From: Branchinecta lynchi
Taxonomy: Eukaryota; Arthropoda; Branchiopoda; Anostraca; Branchinectidae
Direction of reading: 5' to 3'
Assembly: GCA_023053575.1 (NCBI GenBank)
Contig: JAKZAP010000080.1
Location: forward strand, 1-64,000
DNA length: 64,000 nucleotides
A program made the translations under genes and the position numbers. A model generated the notes under the pieces. That model had not been told where the DNA came from. It made no database searches and saw nothing but the letters and a program-made list of their open reading frames with translations. Every line of letters begins with the position of its first letter. Within the stretch, counting starts at the first letter, position 1. Below are positions 13,010 to 24,859 of this stretch, piece after piece.

Positions 13010-14541
13010 CTAACCTTGTGGGAAAAAAACCCTGCGGGAAAACCAACCTTGTGGGAAAACAAACCTTGTGGGAAAACAAACCTTGTGGGAAAACAAACCT
13101 TGTGAGAAAACAAACCTTGTGGGAAAACCAACCTTATGGGGAAACAAACCCTTCGGGAAAACCAACCTTGTGGGAAAACCAACCTTGCGGGAAAGCGAAC
13201 CTTTTGGGAAAACCAACACAGTGGGAAAACAAACCTTGTGAGAAAACAAACCTTGTGGGAAAACAAACCTTGTGGGGAAACAAACCTTGTGGGGAAACAA
13301 ACCTTGTGGGAAAACTAACCTTGTGGGAAAACAAACCTTGCGGGAAAACTAACCTTGTGGGAAAACAAACCCTGCGGGAAAACCAACCTTGTGGGAAAAC
13401 CAACCTTGTGGGGAAACAAACCTTTCGGGAAAACAAACCTTGTGGGAAAACAAACCTTGTGGGAAAACAAACCTTATGGGGAAAGCAACCCTGCGGGAAA
13501 ACCAACCTTGTGGGAAAGCGAACCTTTTGGGAAAACCAACACAGTGGGAACACAAACCTTGTGGGAAAACCAACCTTGCGGGAAAACCAACCTTGTGGGA
13601 AAACAAACCTTGTGGGAAAACAAACCTTGTGGGAAAACAAACCTTGTGGGAAAACAAACCTTATGGGAAAATAAACCTTGTGGGGAAACAAACCTTTTGG
13701 GGAAAACCAACCTTGCGGGAAAGCAAACCTTTTGGGAAAAGCAACACAGTGGGAAAACAAACCTTGGGGGGAAACAAACCTTGCGGGGAAACTAACCTTG
13801 TGGGAAAACAAACCCTGCGGGAAAACCAAGCTTGTGGGAAAACTATCCTTGTGGGGAAACAAACCTTTCGGGAAAACTAACCTTGTGGGAAAAAAACCCT
13901 GCGGGAAAACCAACCTTGTGGGAAAACAAACCTTGTGGGAAAACAAACCTTGTGGGAAAACAAACCTTGTGAGAAAACAAACCTTGTGGGAAAACCAACC
14001 TTATGGGGAATCAAACCCTTCGGGAAAACCAACCTTGTGGGAAAACCAACCTTGCGGGAAAGCGAACCTTTTGGGAAAACCAACACAGTGGGAAAACAAA
14101 CCTTGTGAGAAAACAAACCTTGTGGGAAAACAAACCTTGTGGGGAAACAAACCTTGTGGGGAAACAAACCTTGTGGGAAAACTAACCTTGTGGGAAAACA
14201 AACCTTGCGGGAAAACTAACCTTGTGGGAAAACAAACCCTGCGGGAAAACCAACCTTGTGGGAAAACCAACCTTGTGGGGAAACAAACCTTTCGGGAAAA
14301 CAAACCTTGTGGGAAAACAAACCTTGTGGGAAAACAAACCTTATGGGGAAAGCAACCCTGCGGGAAAACCAACCTTGTGGGAAAGCGAACCTTTTGGGAA
14401 AACCAACACAGTGGGAACACAAACCTTGTGGGAAAACCAACCTTGCGGGAAAACCAACCTTGTGGGAAAACAAACCTTGTGGGAAAACAAACCTTGTGGG
14501 AAAACAAACCTTGTGGGAAAACAAACCTTATGGGAAAATAA
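13010..14541 (-). repeat. HOR, 867-bp tandem pair
   Basis: Two near-identical copies 867 bp apart, exactly 51 monomers. The marker ACAGTGGGAACAC lies at 13541 and 14408. The offset is a whole number of monomers, as expected from in-register unequal exchange. Confidence 0.85.
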
Positions 14542-14999
14542 ACCTTGTGGGGAAACAAACCTTTTGGGAAAACCAACCTTGCGGGAAAGCAAACCTTTTG
14601 GGAAAAGCAACACAGTGGGAAAACAAACCTTGTGGGAAAACCAACCTTGCGGGAAAACCAACCTTGGGGGAAAACAAAGCTTGTGGGAAAACAAACCTTG
14701 TGGGAAAACCAACCTAGTGGGAAAAAACAACCTAGTGGGAAAACAAACCTTGTGAGAAAACAAACCTTGTGGGAAAACCAACCTTATGGGGAAAGCAACC
14801 CTGCGGGAAAACCAACCTTGTGGGAAAACCAACCTTGTGGGAAAGCGAACCTTTTGGGAAAACCAACACAGTGGGAAAACAAACCTTGTGGGAAAACCAA
14901 CCTTGCGGGAAAACCAACCTTGGGGGAAAACAAACCTTGTGGGAAAACAAACCTTGTGGGGAAACAAACCTAGTGGGAAAACAATCCTTGTGGGAAAAC

Positions 15000-17900
15000 A
15001 AACCTTGTGGGGAAACAAACCTTGCGGGAAAACTAAACTTGTGGGAAAACAAACCCTGCGAAAAATACCAACATTGTGGGAAAACCAACCTTGTGGGGAA
15101 ACAAACCTTTCGGGAAAACAAACCTTGTGGGAAAACAAACCTTGTGTGAAAACAAACCTTGTGGGAAAACAAACCTTGTGGGAAAACAAACCTTGTGAGA
15201 AAACAAACCTTGTGGGGAAACAAACCTAGTGGGAAAACAAACCTTGTGAGAAAACAAACCTTGTGGGAAAACCAACCTTATGGGAAAACAAACCTAGTGG
15301 GAAAACAAACCTTGTGGGGAAACAACCCTTATGGGAAAACAAACCTTGTGGGGAAACAAACCTTGTGGGAAAACCAACCTTGCGGGAAAACCAACCTTGG
15401 GGGAAAGCAAACCTTGTGGGAAAACAAACCTTGTGGGGAAACAAACCTAGTAGGAAATCAAACCTTGTGAGAAAACAATCCTTGTGGGAAAACAAACCTT
15501 GTGGGGAAACAAACCTTGCGGGAAAACTAACCTTGTGGGAAAACAAACCCTGCGGGAAAACCAACCTTGTGGGAAAACCCACCTTGTGGGGAAACTTACC
15601 TTTCGGGAAAACTAACCTTGTGGGAAAACAAACCCTGGAAAACCAACCTTGTGGGAAAACAAACCTTGTGGGAAAACAAACCTTGTGAGAAAACAAACCT
15701 TGTGGGAAAACAAACCTTATGGGGAAACAAACCCTGCGGGAAAACCAACCTTGTGGGAAAACCAACCTTGCGGGAAAGCGAACCTTTTGGGAAAACCAAC
15801 ACAGTGGGAAAACAAACCTTGTGAGAAAACAATCCTTGTGGGAAAACAAACCTTGTGGGGAAACAAACCTTGTGGGGAAACAAACCTTGTGGGAAAACTA
15901 ACCTTGTGGGAAAACAAACCTTGCGGGAAAACTAACCTTGTAGGAAAACAAAACCTGCGGGAAAACCAACCTTGTGGGAAAACCAACCTTGTGGGGAAAC
16001 AAACCTTTCGGGAAAACCAACCTTGGGGGAAAGCAAACCTTGTGGGAAAACAAACCTTGTGGGGAAACAAACCTAGTAGGAAATCAAACCTTGTGAGAAA
16101 ACAATCCTTGTGGGAAAACAAACCTTGTGGGGAAACAAACCTTGCGGGAAAACTAACCTTGTGGGAAAACAAACCCTGGAAAACCAACCTTGTGGGAAAA
16201 CAAACCTTGTGGGAAAACAAACCTTGTGAGAAAACAAACCTTGTGGGAAAACCAACCTTATGGGGAAACAAACCCTGCGGGAAAACAAACCTTGTGGGAA
16301 AACCAACCTTGCGGGAAAGCGAACCTTTTGGGAAAACCAACACAGTGGGAAAACAAACCTTGTGAGAAAACAATCCTTGTGGGAAAACAAACCTTGTGGG
16401 GAAACAAACCTTGTGGGGAAACAAACCTTGTGGGAAAACTAACCTTGTGGGAAAACAAACCTTGCGGGAAAACTAACCTTGTAGGAAAACAAAACCAGCG
16501 GGAAAACCAACCTTGTGGGAAAACCAACCTTGTGGGGAAACAAACCTTTCGGGAAAACCAACCTTGGGGGAAAGCAAACCTTGTGGGAAAACAAACCTTG
16601 TGGGGAAACAAACCTAGTAGGAAATCAAACCTTGTGAGAAAACAATCCTTGTGGGAAAACAAACCTTGTGGGGAAACAAACCTTGCGGGAAAACTAACCT
16701 TGTGGGAAAACAAACCCTGCGGGAAAACCAACCTTGTGGGAAAACCCACCTTGTGGGGAAACAAACCTTTCGGGAAAACTAACCTTGTGGGAAAACAAAC
16801 CCTGGAAAACCAACCTTGTGGGAAAACAAACCTTGTGGGAAAACAAACCTTGTGAGAAAACAAACCTTGTGGGAAAACCAACCTTATGGGAAAACCAACC
16901 TTGTGGGAAAGCGAACCTTTTGGGAAAACCAACACAGTGGGAACACAAACCTTGTGGGAAAACCAACCTTGCGGGAAAACCAACATTGTGGGAAAACAAA
17001 CCTTGTGGGAAAACAAACCTTGTGGGAAAACCAACCTTGTGGGAAAACAAACCTTATGGGAAAACAAACCTTGTGGGGAAACAAACCTTGTGGGAAAACC
17101 AACCTTGTGGGAAAGCGAACCTTTTGGGAAAACCAACACAGTGGGAACACAAACCTTGTGGGAAAACCAACCTTGCGGGAAAACCAACCTTGTGGGAAAA
17201 CAAACCTTGTGGGAAAACAAACCTTGTGGGAAAACCAACCTTGTGGGAAAACAAACCTTATGGGAAAACAAACCTTGTGGGGAAACAAACCTTGTGGGAA
17301 AACCAACCTTGCGGGAAAGCGAACCTTTTGGGAAAACCAACACAGTGGGAAAAAAAACCTTGTGGGAAAACCAACCTTGCGGGAAAACCAACCTTGGGGG
17401 AAAACAAAGCTTGTGGGAAAACAAACCTTGTGGGAAAACCAACCTAGTGGGAAAAAACAACCTAGTGGGAAAACAAACCTTGTGAGAAAACAAACCTTGT
17501 GGGAAAACCAACCTTATGGGGAAAGCAACCCTGCGGGAAAACCAACCTTGTGGGAAAACCAACCTTGTGGGAAAGCGAACCTTTTGGGAAAACCAACACA
17601 GTGGGAAAACAAACCTTGTGGGAAAACCAACCTTGCGGGAAAACCAACCTTGGGGGAAAACAAACCTTGTGGGAAAACAAACCTTGTGGGGAAACAAACC
17701 TAGTGGGAAAACAATCCTTGTGGGAAAACAAATCTTGTGGGGAAACAAACCTTGCGGGAAAACTAAACTTGTGGGAAAACAAACCCTGCGGGAATACCAA
17801 CCTTGTGGGAAAACCAACCTTGTGGGGAAACAAACCTTTCGGGAAAACTAACCTTGTGGGAAAACAAACCCTGCGGGAAAACCAACCTTGTGGGAAAACA

Positions 17901-20900
17901 AACCTTGTGGGAAAACAAACCTTGTGGGAAAACAAACCTTGTGAGAAAACAAACCTTGTGGGAAAACAAACCTTATGGGGAAACAAACCCTGCGGGAAAA
18001 CCAACCTTGTGGGAAAACCAACCTTGCGGGAAAGCGAACCTTTTGGGAAAACCAACACAGTGGGAAAACAAACCTTGTGAGAAAACAATCCTTGTGGGAA
18101 AACTTACCTTGTGGGGAAACAAACCTTTTGGGGAAACAAACCTTGTGGGAAAACTAACCTTGTGGGAAAACAAACCTTGCGGGAAAACTAACCTTGTGGG
18201 AAAACAAAACCTGCGGGAAAACCAACCTTGTGGGAAAACCAACCTTGTGGGGAAACAAACCTTTCGGGAAAACCAACCTTGTGGGAAAACAAACCTTGTG
18301 GGAAAACAAACCTTGTGGGAAAACAAACCTTACGGGGAAAGCAACCCTGTGGGAAAACCAACTTGTGGGAAAACCAACCTTGTGGGAAAGCGAACCTTTT
18401 GGGAAAACCAACACAGTGGGAAAACAAACCTTGTGGGAAAACCAACCTTGCGGGAAAACCAACCTTGTGGGAAAACAAACCTTGTGGGAGAACAAACCTT
18501 GTGGGAAAACAAACCTTATGCTGAAAGCAACCCTGCGGGAAAACCAACCTTGTGGGAAAACCAACCTTGTGGGAAAGCGAACCTTTTGGGAAAACCAACA
18601 CAGTGGGAAAACAAACCTTGTGGGAAAACCAACCTTGCGGGAAAACCAACCTTGTGGGAAAACAAACCTTGTGGGAAAACAAACCTTGTGGGAAAACAAA
18701 CCTTGTGGGAAAACAAACCTTGTGGGGAAACAAACCTTGCGGGAAAACTAAACTTGTGGGAAAACAAACCCTGCGAAAAATACCAACATTGTGGGAAAAC
18801 CAACCTTGTGGGGAAACAAACCTTTCGGGAAAACAAACCTTGTGGGAAAACAAACCTTGTGTGAAAACAAACCTTGTGGGAAAACAAACCTTTTGGGAAA
18901 GCAAACCTTGTGAGAAAACAAACCTTGTGGGGAAACAAACCTAGTGGGAAAACAAACCTTGTGAGAAAACAAACCTTGTGGGAAAACCAACCTTATGAGA
19001 AAACAAACCTAGTGGGAAAACAAACCTTGTGGGGAAACAAACCTTATGGGAAAACAAACCTTGTGGGGAAACAAACCTTGTGGGAAAACCAACCTTGCGG
19101 GAAAACCAACCTTGGGGGAAAGCAAACCTTGTGGGAAAACAAACCTTGTGGGGAAACAAACCTAGTAGGAAATCAAACCTTGTGAGAAAACAATCCTTGT
19201 GGGAAAACAAACCTTGTGGGGAAACAAACCTTGCGGGAAAACTAACCTTGTGGGAAAACAAACCCTGCGGGAAAACCAACCTTGTGGGAAAACCCACCTT
19301 GTGGGGAAACTTACCTTTCGGGAAAACTAACCTTGTGGGAAAACAAACGCTGGAAAACCAACCTTGTGGGAAAACAAACCTTGTGGGAAAACAAACCTTG
19401 TGAGAAAACAAACCTTGTGGGAAAACAAACCTTATGGGGAAACAAACCCTGCGGGAAAACCAACCTTGTGGGAAAACCAACCTTGCGGGAAAGCGAACCT
19501 TTTGGGAAAACCAACACAGTGGGAAAACAAACCTTGTGAGAAAACAATCCTTGTGGGAAAACAAACCTTGTGGGGAAACAAACCTTGTGGGGAAACAAAC
19601 CTTGTGGGAAAACTAACCTTGTGGGAAAACAAACCTTGCGGGAAAACTAACCTTGTAGGAAAACAAAACCTGCGGGAAAACCAACCTTGTGGGAAAACCA
19701 ACCTTGTGGGGAAACAAACCTTTCGGGAAAACCAACCTTGGGGGAAAGCAAACCTTGTGGGAAAACAAACCTTGTGGGGAAACAAACCTAGTAGGAAATC
19801 AAACCTTGTGAGAAAACAATCCTTGTGGGAAAACAAACCTTGTGGGGAAACAAACCTTGCGGGAAAACTAACCTTGTGGGAAAACAAACCCTGGAAAACC
19901 AACCTTGTGGGAAAACAAACCTTGTGGGAAAACAAACCTTGTGAGAAAACAAACCTTGTGGGAAAACCAACCTTATGGGGAAACAAACCCTGCGGGAAAA
20001 CCAACCTTGTGGGAAAACCAACCTTGCGGGAAAGCGAACCTTTTGGGAAAACCAACACAGTGGGAAAACAAACCTTGTGAGAAAACAATCCTTGTGGGAA
20101 AACAAACCTTGTGGGGAAACAAACCTTGTGGGGAAACAAACCTTGTGGGAAAACTAACCTTGTGGGAAAACAAACCTTGCGGGAAAACTAACCTTGTAGG
20201 AAAACAAAACCAGCGGGAAAACCAACCTTGTGGGAAAACCAACCTTGTGGGGAAACAAACCTTTCGGGAAAACCAACCTTGGGGGAAAGCAAACCTTGTG
20301 GGAAAACAAACCTTGTGGGGAAACAAACCTAGTAGGAAATCAAACCTTGTGAGAAAACAATCCTTGTGGGAAAACAAACCTTGTGGGGAAACAAACCTTG
20401 CGGGAAAACTAACCTTGTGGGAAAACAAACCCTGCGGGAAAACCAACCTTGTGGGAAAACCCACCTTGTGGGGAAACAAACCTTTCGGGAAAACTAACCT
20501 TGTGGGAAAACAAACCCTGGAAAACCAACCTTGTGGGAAAACAAACCTTGTGGGAAAACAAACCTTGTGAGAAAACAAACCTTGTGGGAAAACCAACCTT
20601 ATGGGAAAACCAACCTTGTGGGAAAGCGAACCTTTTGGGAAAACCAACACAGTGGGAACACAAACCTTGTGGGAAAACCAACCTTGCGGGAAAACCAACC
20701 TTGTGGGAAAACAAACCTTGTGGGAAAACAAACCTTGTGGGAAAACCAACCTTGTGGGAAAACAAACCTTATGGGAAAACAAACCTTGTGGGGAAACAAA
20801 CCTTGTGGGAAAACCAACCTTGTGGGAAAGCGAACCTTTTGGGAAAACCAACACAGTGGGAACACAAACCTTGTGGGAAAACCAACCTTGCGGGAAAACC

Positions 20901-22060
20901 AACCTTGTGGGAAAACAAACCTTGTGGGAAAACAAACCTTGTGGGAAAACAAACCTTGTGGGAAAACAAACCTTATGGGAAAACAAACCTTGTGGGGAAA
21001 CAAACCTTGTGGGAAAACCAACCTTGCGGGAAAGCGAACCTTTTGGGAAAACCAACACAGTGGGAAAAAAAACCTTGTGGGAAAACCAACCTTGCGGGAA
21101 AACCAACCTTGGGGGAAAACAAAGCTTGTGGGAAAACAAACCTTGTGGGAAAACCAACCTAGTGGGAAAAAACAACCTAGTGGGAAAACAAACCTTGTGA
21201 GAAAACAAACCTTGTGGGAAAACCAACCTTATGGGGAAAGCAACCCTGCGGGAAAACCAACCTTGTGGGAAAACCAACCTTGTGGGAAAGCGAACCTTTT
21301 GGGAAAACCAACACAGTGGGAAAACAAACCTTGTGGGAAAACCAACCTTGCGGGAAAACCAACCTTGGGGGAAAACAAACCTTGTGGGAAAACAAACCTT
21401 GTGGGGAAACAAACCTAGTGGGAAAACAATCCTTGTGGGAAAACAAATCTTGTGGGGAAACAAACCTTGCGGGAAAACTAAACTTGTGGGAAAACAAACC
21501 CTGCGGGAATACCAACCTTGTGGGAAAACCAACCTTGTGGGGAAACAAACCTTTCGGGAAAACTAACCTTGTGGGAAAACAAACCCTGCGGGAAAACCAA
21601 CCTTGTGGGAAAACAAACCTTGTGGGAAAACAAACCTTGTGGGAAAACAAACCTTGTGAGAAAACAAACCTTGTGGGAAAACCAACCTTATGGGGAAACA
21701 AACCCTGCGGGAAAACCAACCTTGTGGGAAAACCAACCTTGCGGGAAAGCGAACCTTTTGGGAAAACCAACACAGTGGGAAAACAAACCTTGTGAGAAAA
21801 CAATCCTTGTGGGAAAACAAACCTTGTGGGGAAACAAACCTTTTGGGGAAACAAACCTTGTGGGAAAACTAACCTTGTGGGAAAACAAACCTTGCGGGAA
21901 AACTAACCTTGTGGGAAAACAAAACCTGCGGGAAAACCAACCTTGTGGGAAAACCAACCTTGTGGGGAAACAAACCTTTCGGGAAAACCAACCTTGTGGG
22001 AAAACAAACCTTGTGGGAAAACAAACCTTGTGGGAAAACAAACCTTACGGGGAAAGCAAC
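15000..22060 (-). repeat. HOR, offset 3715 bp
   Basis: Monomer order at about 15000-18350 recurs 3715 bp to the right at about 18715-22060. The rare AAAAATACCAACATT monomer at 15061 and its copy ending at 18788 show the exact offset. The offset is not a multiple of 17, so small indels separate the copies. This is the longest tandem HOR in the window. Confidence 0.85.
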
Positions 22061-22739
22061 CCTGCGGGAAAACCAACCTTGTGGGAAAACCAACCTTGTG
22101 GGAAAGCGAACCTTTTGGGAAAACCAACACAGTGGGAAAACAAACCTTGTGGGAAAACCAACCTTGCGGGAAAACCAACCTTGTGGGAAAACAAACCTTG
22201 TGGGAGAACAAACCTTGTGGGAAAACAAACCTTATGCTGAAAGCAACCCTGCGGGAAAACCAACCTTGTGGGAAAACCAACCTTGTGGGAAAGCGAACCT
22301 TTTGGGAAAACCAACACAGTGGGAAAACAAACCTTGTGGGAAAACCAACCTTGCGGGAAAACCAACCTTGTGGGAAAACAAACCTTGTGGGAAAACAAAC
22401 CTTGTGGGAAAACAAACCTTGTGGGAAAACAAACCTTGTGAGAAAACAAACCTTGTGGGAAAACAAACCTTGTGGGGAAACAAACCTTGTGGGGAAACAA
22501 ACCTTGTGGGAAAACTAACCTTGTGGGAAAACAAACCTTGCGGGAAAACTAACCTTGTGGGAAAACAAACCCTGCGGGAAAACCAACCTTGTGGGAAAAC
22601 CAACCTTGTGGGGGAACAAACCTTTCGGGAAAAAAAACCTTGTGGGAAAACAAACCTTGTGGGAAAACAGACCTTGTGGGAAAACAAACCTTATGGGGAA
22701 AGCAACCCTGCGGGAAAACCAACCTTGTGGGAAAACCAA

Positions 22740-22767
22740 CCTTGTGGGAAAGCGAACCCCCACAAGG
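22740..22767. other. Orientation-switch junction II/III
   Basis: Inverted monomers return to forward monomers. CCTTGTGGG (22740-22748) and CCCACAAGG (22759-22767) are perfect 9-bp inverted arms around a 10-nt loop. Like the left junction, the switch is satellite to satellite with nothing inserted. Confidence 0.9.
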
Positions 22768-24859
22768 TTTGTTTTCCCACATGGTTTCTTTTCCCCCAAG
22801 GTTGGTTTTCCCGCAAGGTTGGTTTTCCCACAAGGTTTTTTTCCCACTGTGTTGGTTTTCCCAAAAGGTTCGCTTTCCCGCAAGGTTGGTTTTCCCACAA
22901 GGTTGGTTTTCCCGCAGGGTTTGTTTCCCCATAAGGTTGGTTTTCCCACAAGGTTTGTTTTCTCACAAGGTTTGTTTTCCTACAAGGTTTGTTTTCCCAC
23001 AAGGTTTGTTTTCCCACAAGGTTCGTTTTCCCGCAGGGTTTGTTTTCCCACAAGGTTAGTTTTCCCGAAAGGTTTTTTTCCCCACAAGGTTGGTTTTCCC
23101 ACAAGGTTGGTTTTCCCGCAGGGTTTGTTTTCCCACAAGCTTTGTTTTCCCCCAAGGTTGGTTTTCCCGCAAGGTTGTTTTTCCCACAAGGTTTGTTTTC
23201 CCACTGTGTTGGTTTTCCCAAAAGGTTCGCTTTCCCGCAAGGTTGGTTTTCCCACAAGGTTTGTTTCCCCACAAGGTTTGTTTTCCCATAAGGTTTGTTT
23301 TCCCACAAGGTTTGTTTTCCCACAAGGTTTGTTTTCCCACAAGGTTTGTTTTCCCACAAGGTTGGTTTTCCCGCAAGGTTGGTTTTCCCACAAGGTTTGT
23401 GTTCCCACTGTGTTGGTTTTCCCAAAAGGTTCGCTTTCCCACAAGGTTGGTTTTCCCACAAGGTTGGTTTTCCCGCAGGGTTGCTTTCCCCATAAGGTTT
23501 GTTTTCCCACAAGGTTTATTTTCCCACAAGGTTTGTTTTCCCACAAAGTTTGTTTTCCCGAAAGGTTTGTTTCCCCACAAGGTTGGTTTTCCCACAAGGT
23601 TGGTTTTCCCGCAGGGTTTGTTTTCCCACAAGGTTAGTTTTCCCGCAAGGTTTGTTTTCCCACAAGGTTAGTTTTCCCACAAGGTTTGTTTCCCCACAAG
23701 GTTTGTTTCCCCACAAGGTTTGTTTTCCCACAAGGATTGTTTTCTCACAAGGTTTGTTTTCCCACTGTGTTGGTTTTCCCAAAAGGTTCGCTTTCCCGCA
23801 AGGTTGGTTTTCCCACAAGGTTGGTTTTCCCGCAGGGTGTGTTTCCCCATAAGGTTGGTTTTCCCACAAGGTTCGTTTTCCCGCAGGGTTTGTTTTCCCA
23901 CAAGGTTAGTTTCCCCGAAAGGTTTGTTTCCCCACAAGGTTTGTTTTCCCACAAGGGTTGTTTTCTCACAAGGTTTGTTTTCCCACTAGGTTTGTTTCCC
24001 CACAAGGTGTGTTTTCCCACAAGGTTTGTTTTCCCCAAAGGTTGGTTTTCCCGCATGGTTGGTTTTCCCACAAGGTTTGTTTTCCCACTGTGTTGGTTTT
24101 CCCAAAAGGTTCGCTTTCCCACAAGGTTGGTTTTCCCACAAGGTTGGTTTTCCCGCAGGGTTGCTTTCCCCATAAGGTTTGTTTTCCCACAAGGTTTGTT
24201 TTCCCACAAGGTTTGTTTTCCCACAAGGTTTGTTTTCCCGAAAGGTTTGTTTCCCCACAAGGTTGGTTTTCCCACAAGATTGGTTTTCCCGCAGGGTTTG
24301 TTTTCCCACAAGGTTAGTTTTCCCGCAAGGTTTGTTTTCCCACAAGGTTAGTTTTCCCACAAGGTTTATTTCCCCACAAGGTTTGTTTCCCCACAAGGTT
24401 TGTTTTCCCACAAGGATTGTTTTCTCACAAGGTTTGTTTTCCCGCTGTGTTGGTTTTCCCAAAAGGTTCGCTTTCCCGCAAGGTTGGTTTTCCCACAAGG
24501 TTGGTTTTCCCGCAGGGTTTGTTTCCCCATAACGTTGGTTTTCCCACAAGGTTCGTTTTCCCGCAGGGTTTGTTTTCCCACAAGGTTAGTTTCCCCGAAA
24601 GGTTTGTTTCCCCACAAGGTTTGTTTTCCCACAAGGGTTGTTTTCTCACAAGGTTTGTTTTCCCACTAGGTTTGTTTCCCCACAAGGTGTGTTTTCCCAC
24701 AAGGTTTGTTTTCCCCAAAGGTTGGTTTTCCCGAAAGGTTTGTTTTCCCACAAGGTTTGTTTTCCCACTGTGTTGGTTTTCCCAAAAGGTTCGCTTTCCC
24801 ACAAGGTTTGTTTTCCCACTAGGTTTGTTTCCCCACAAGGTTTGTTTTCTCACAAGGTT

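Larger units (their letters stand above)
11039..22758 (-). repeat. 17-bp satellite array, block II (inverted orientation)
   Basis: The same 17-bp satellite, here read as TTGTGGGAAAACAAACC, so monomers lie on the minus strand for about 11.7 kb (roughly 690 copies). The left part (about 11-13 kb) carries the run CCTTGGGGGGAAAC (near 11899, 12899 and 13765), the reverse complement of a marker of block III. The right part (about 14.6-22.7 kb) carries reverse complements of the block I markers: GGAATACC near 17790 and 21505, and CCTTATGCTGAAAGC near 18517 and 22228. No gene is seen. Confidence 0.98.
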
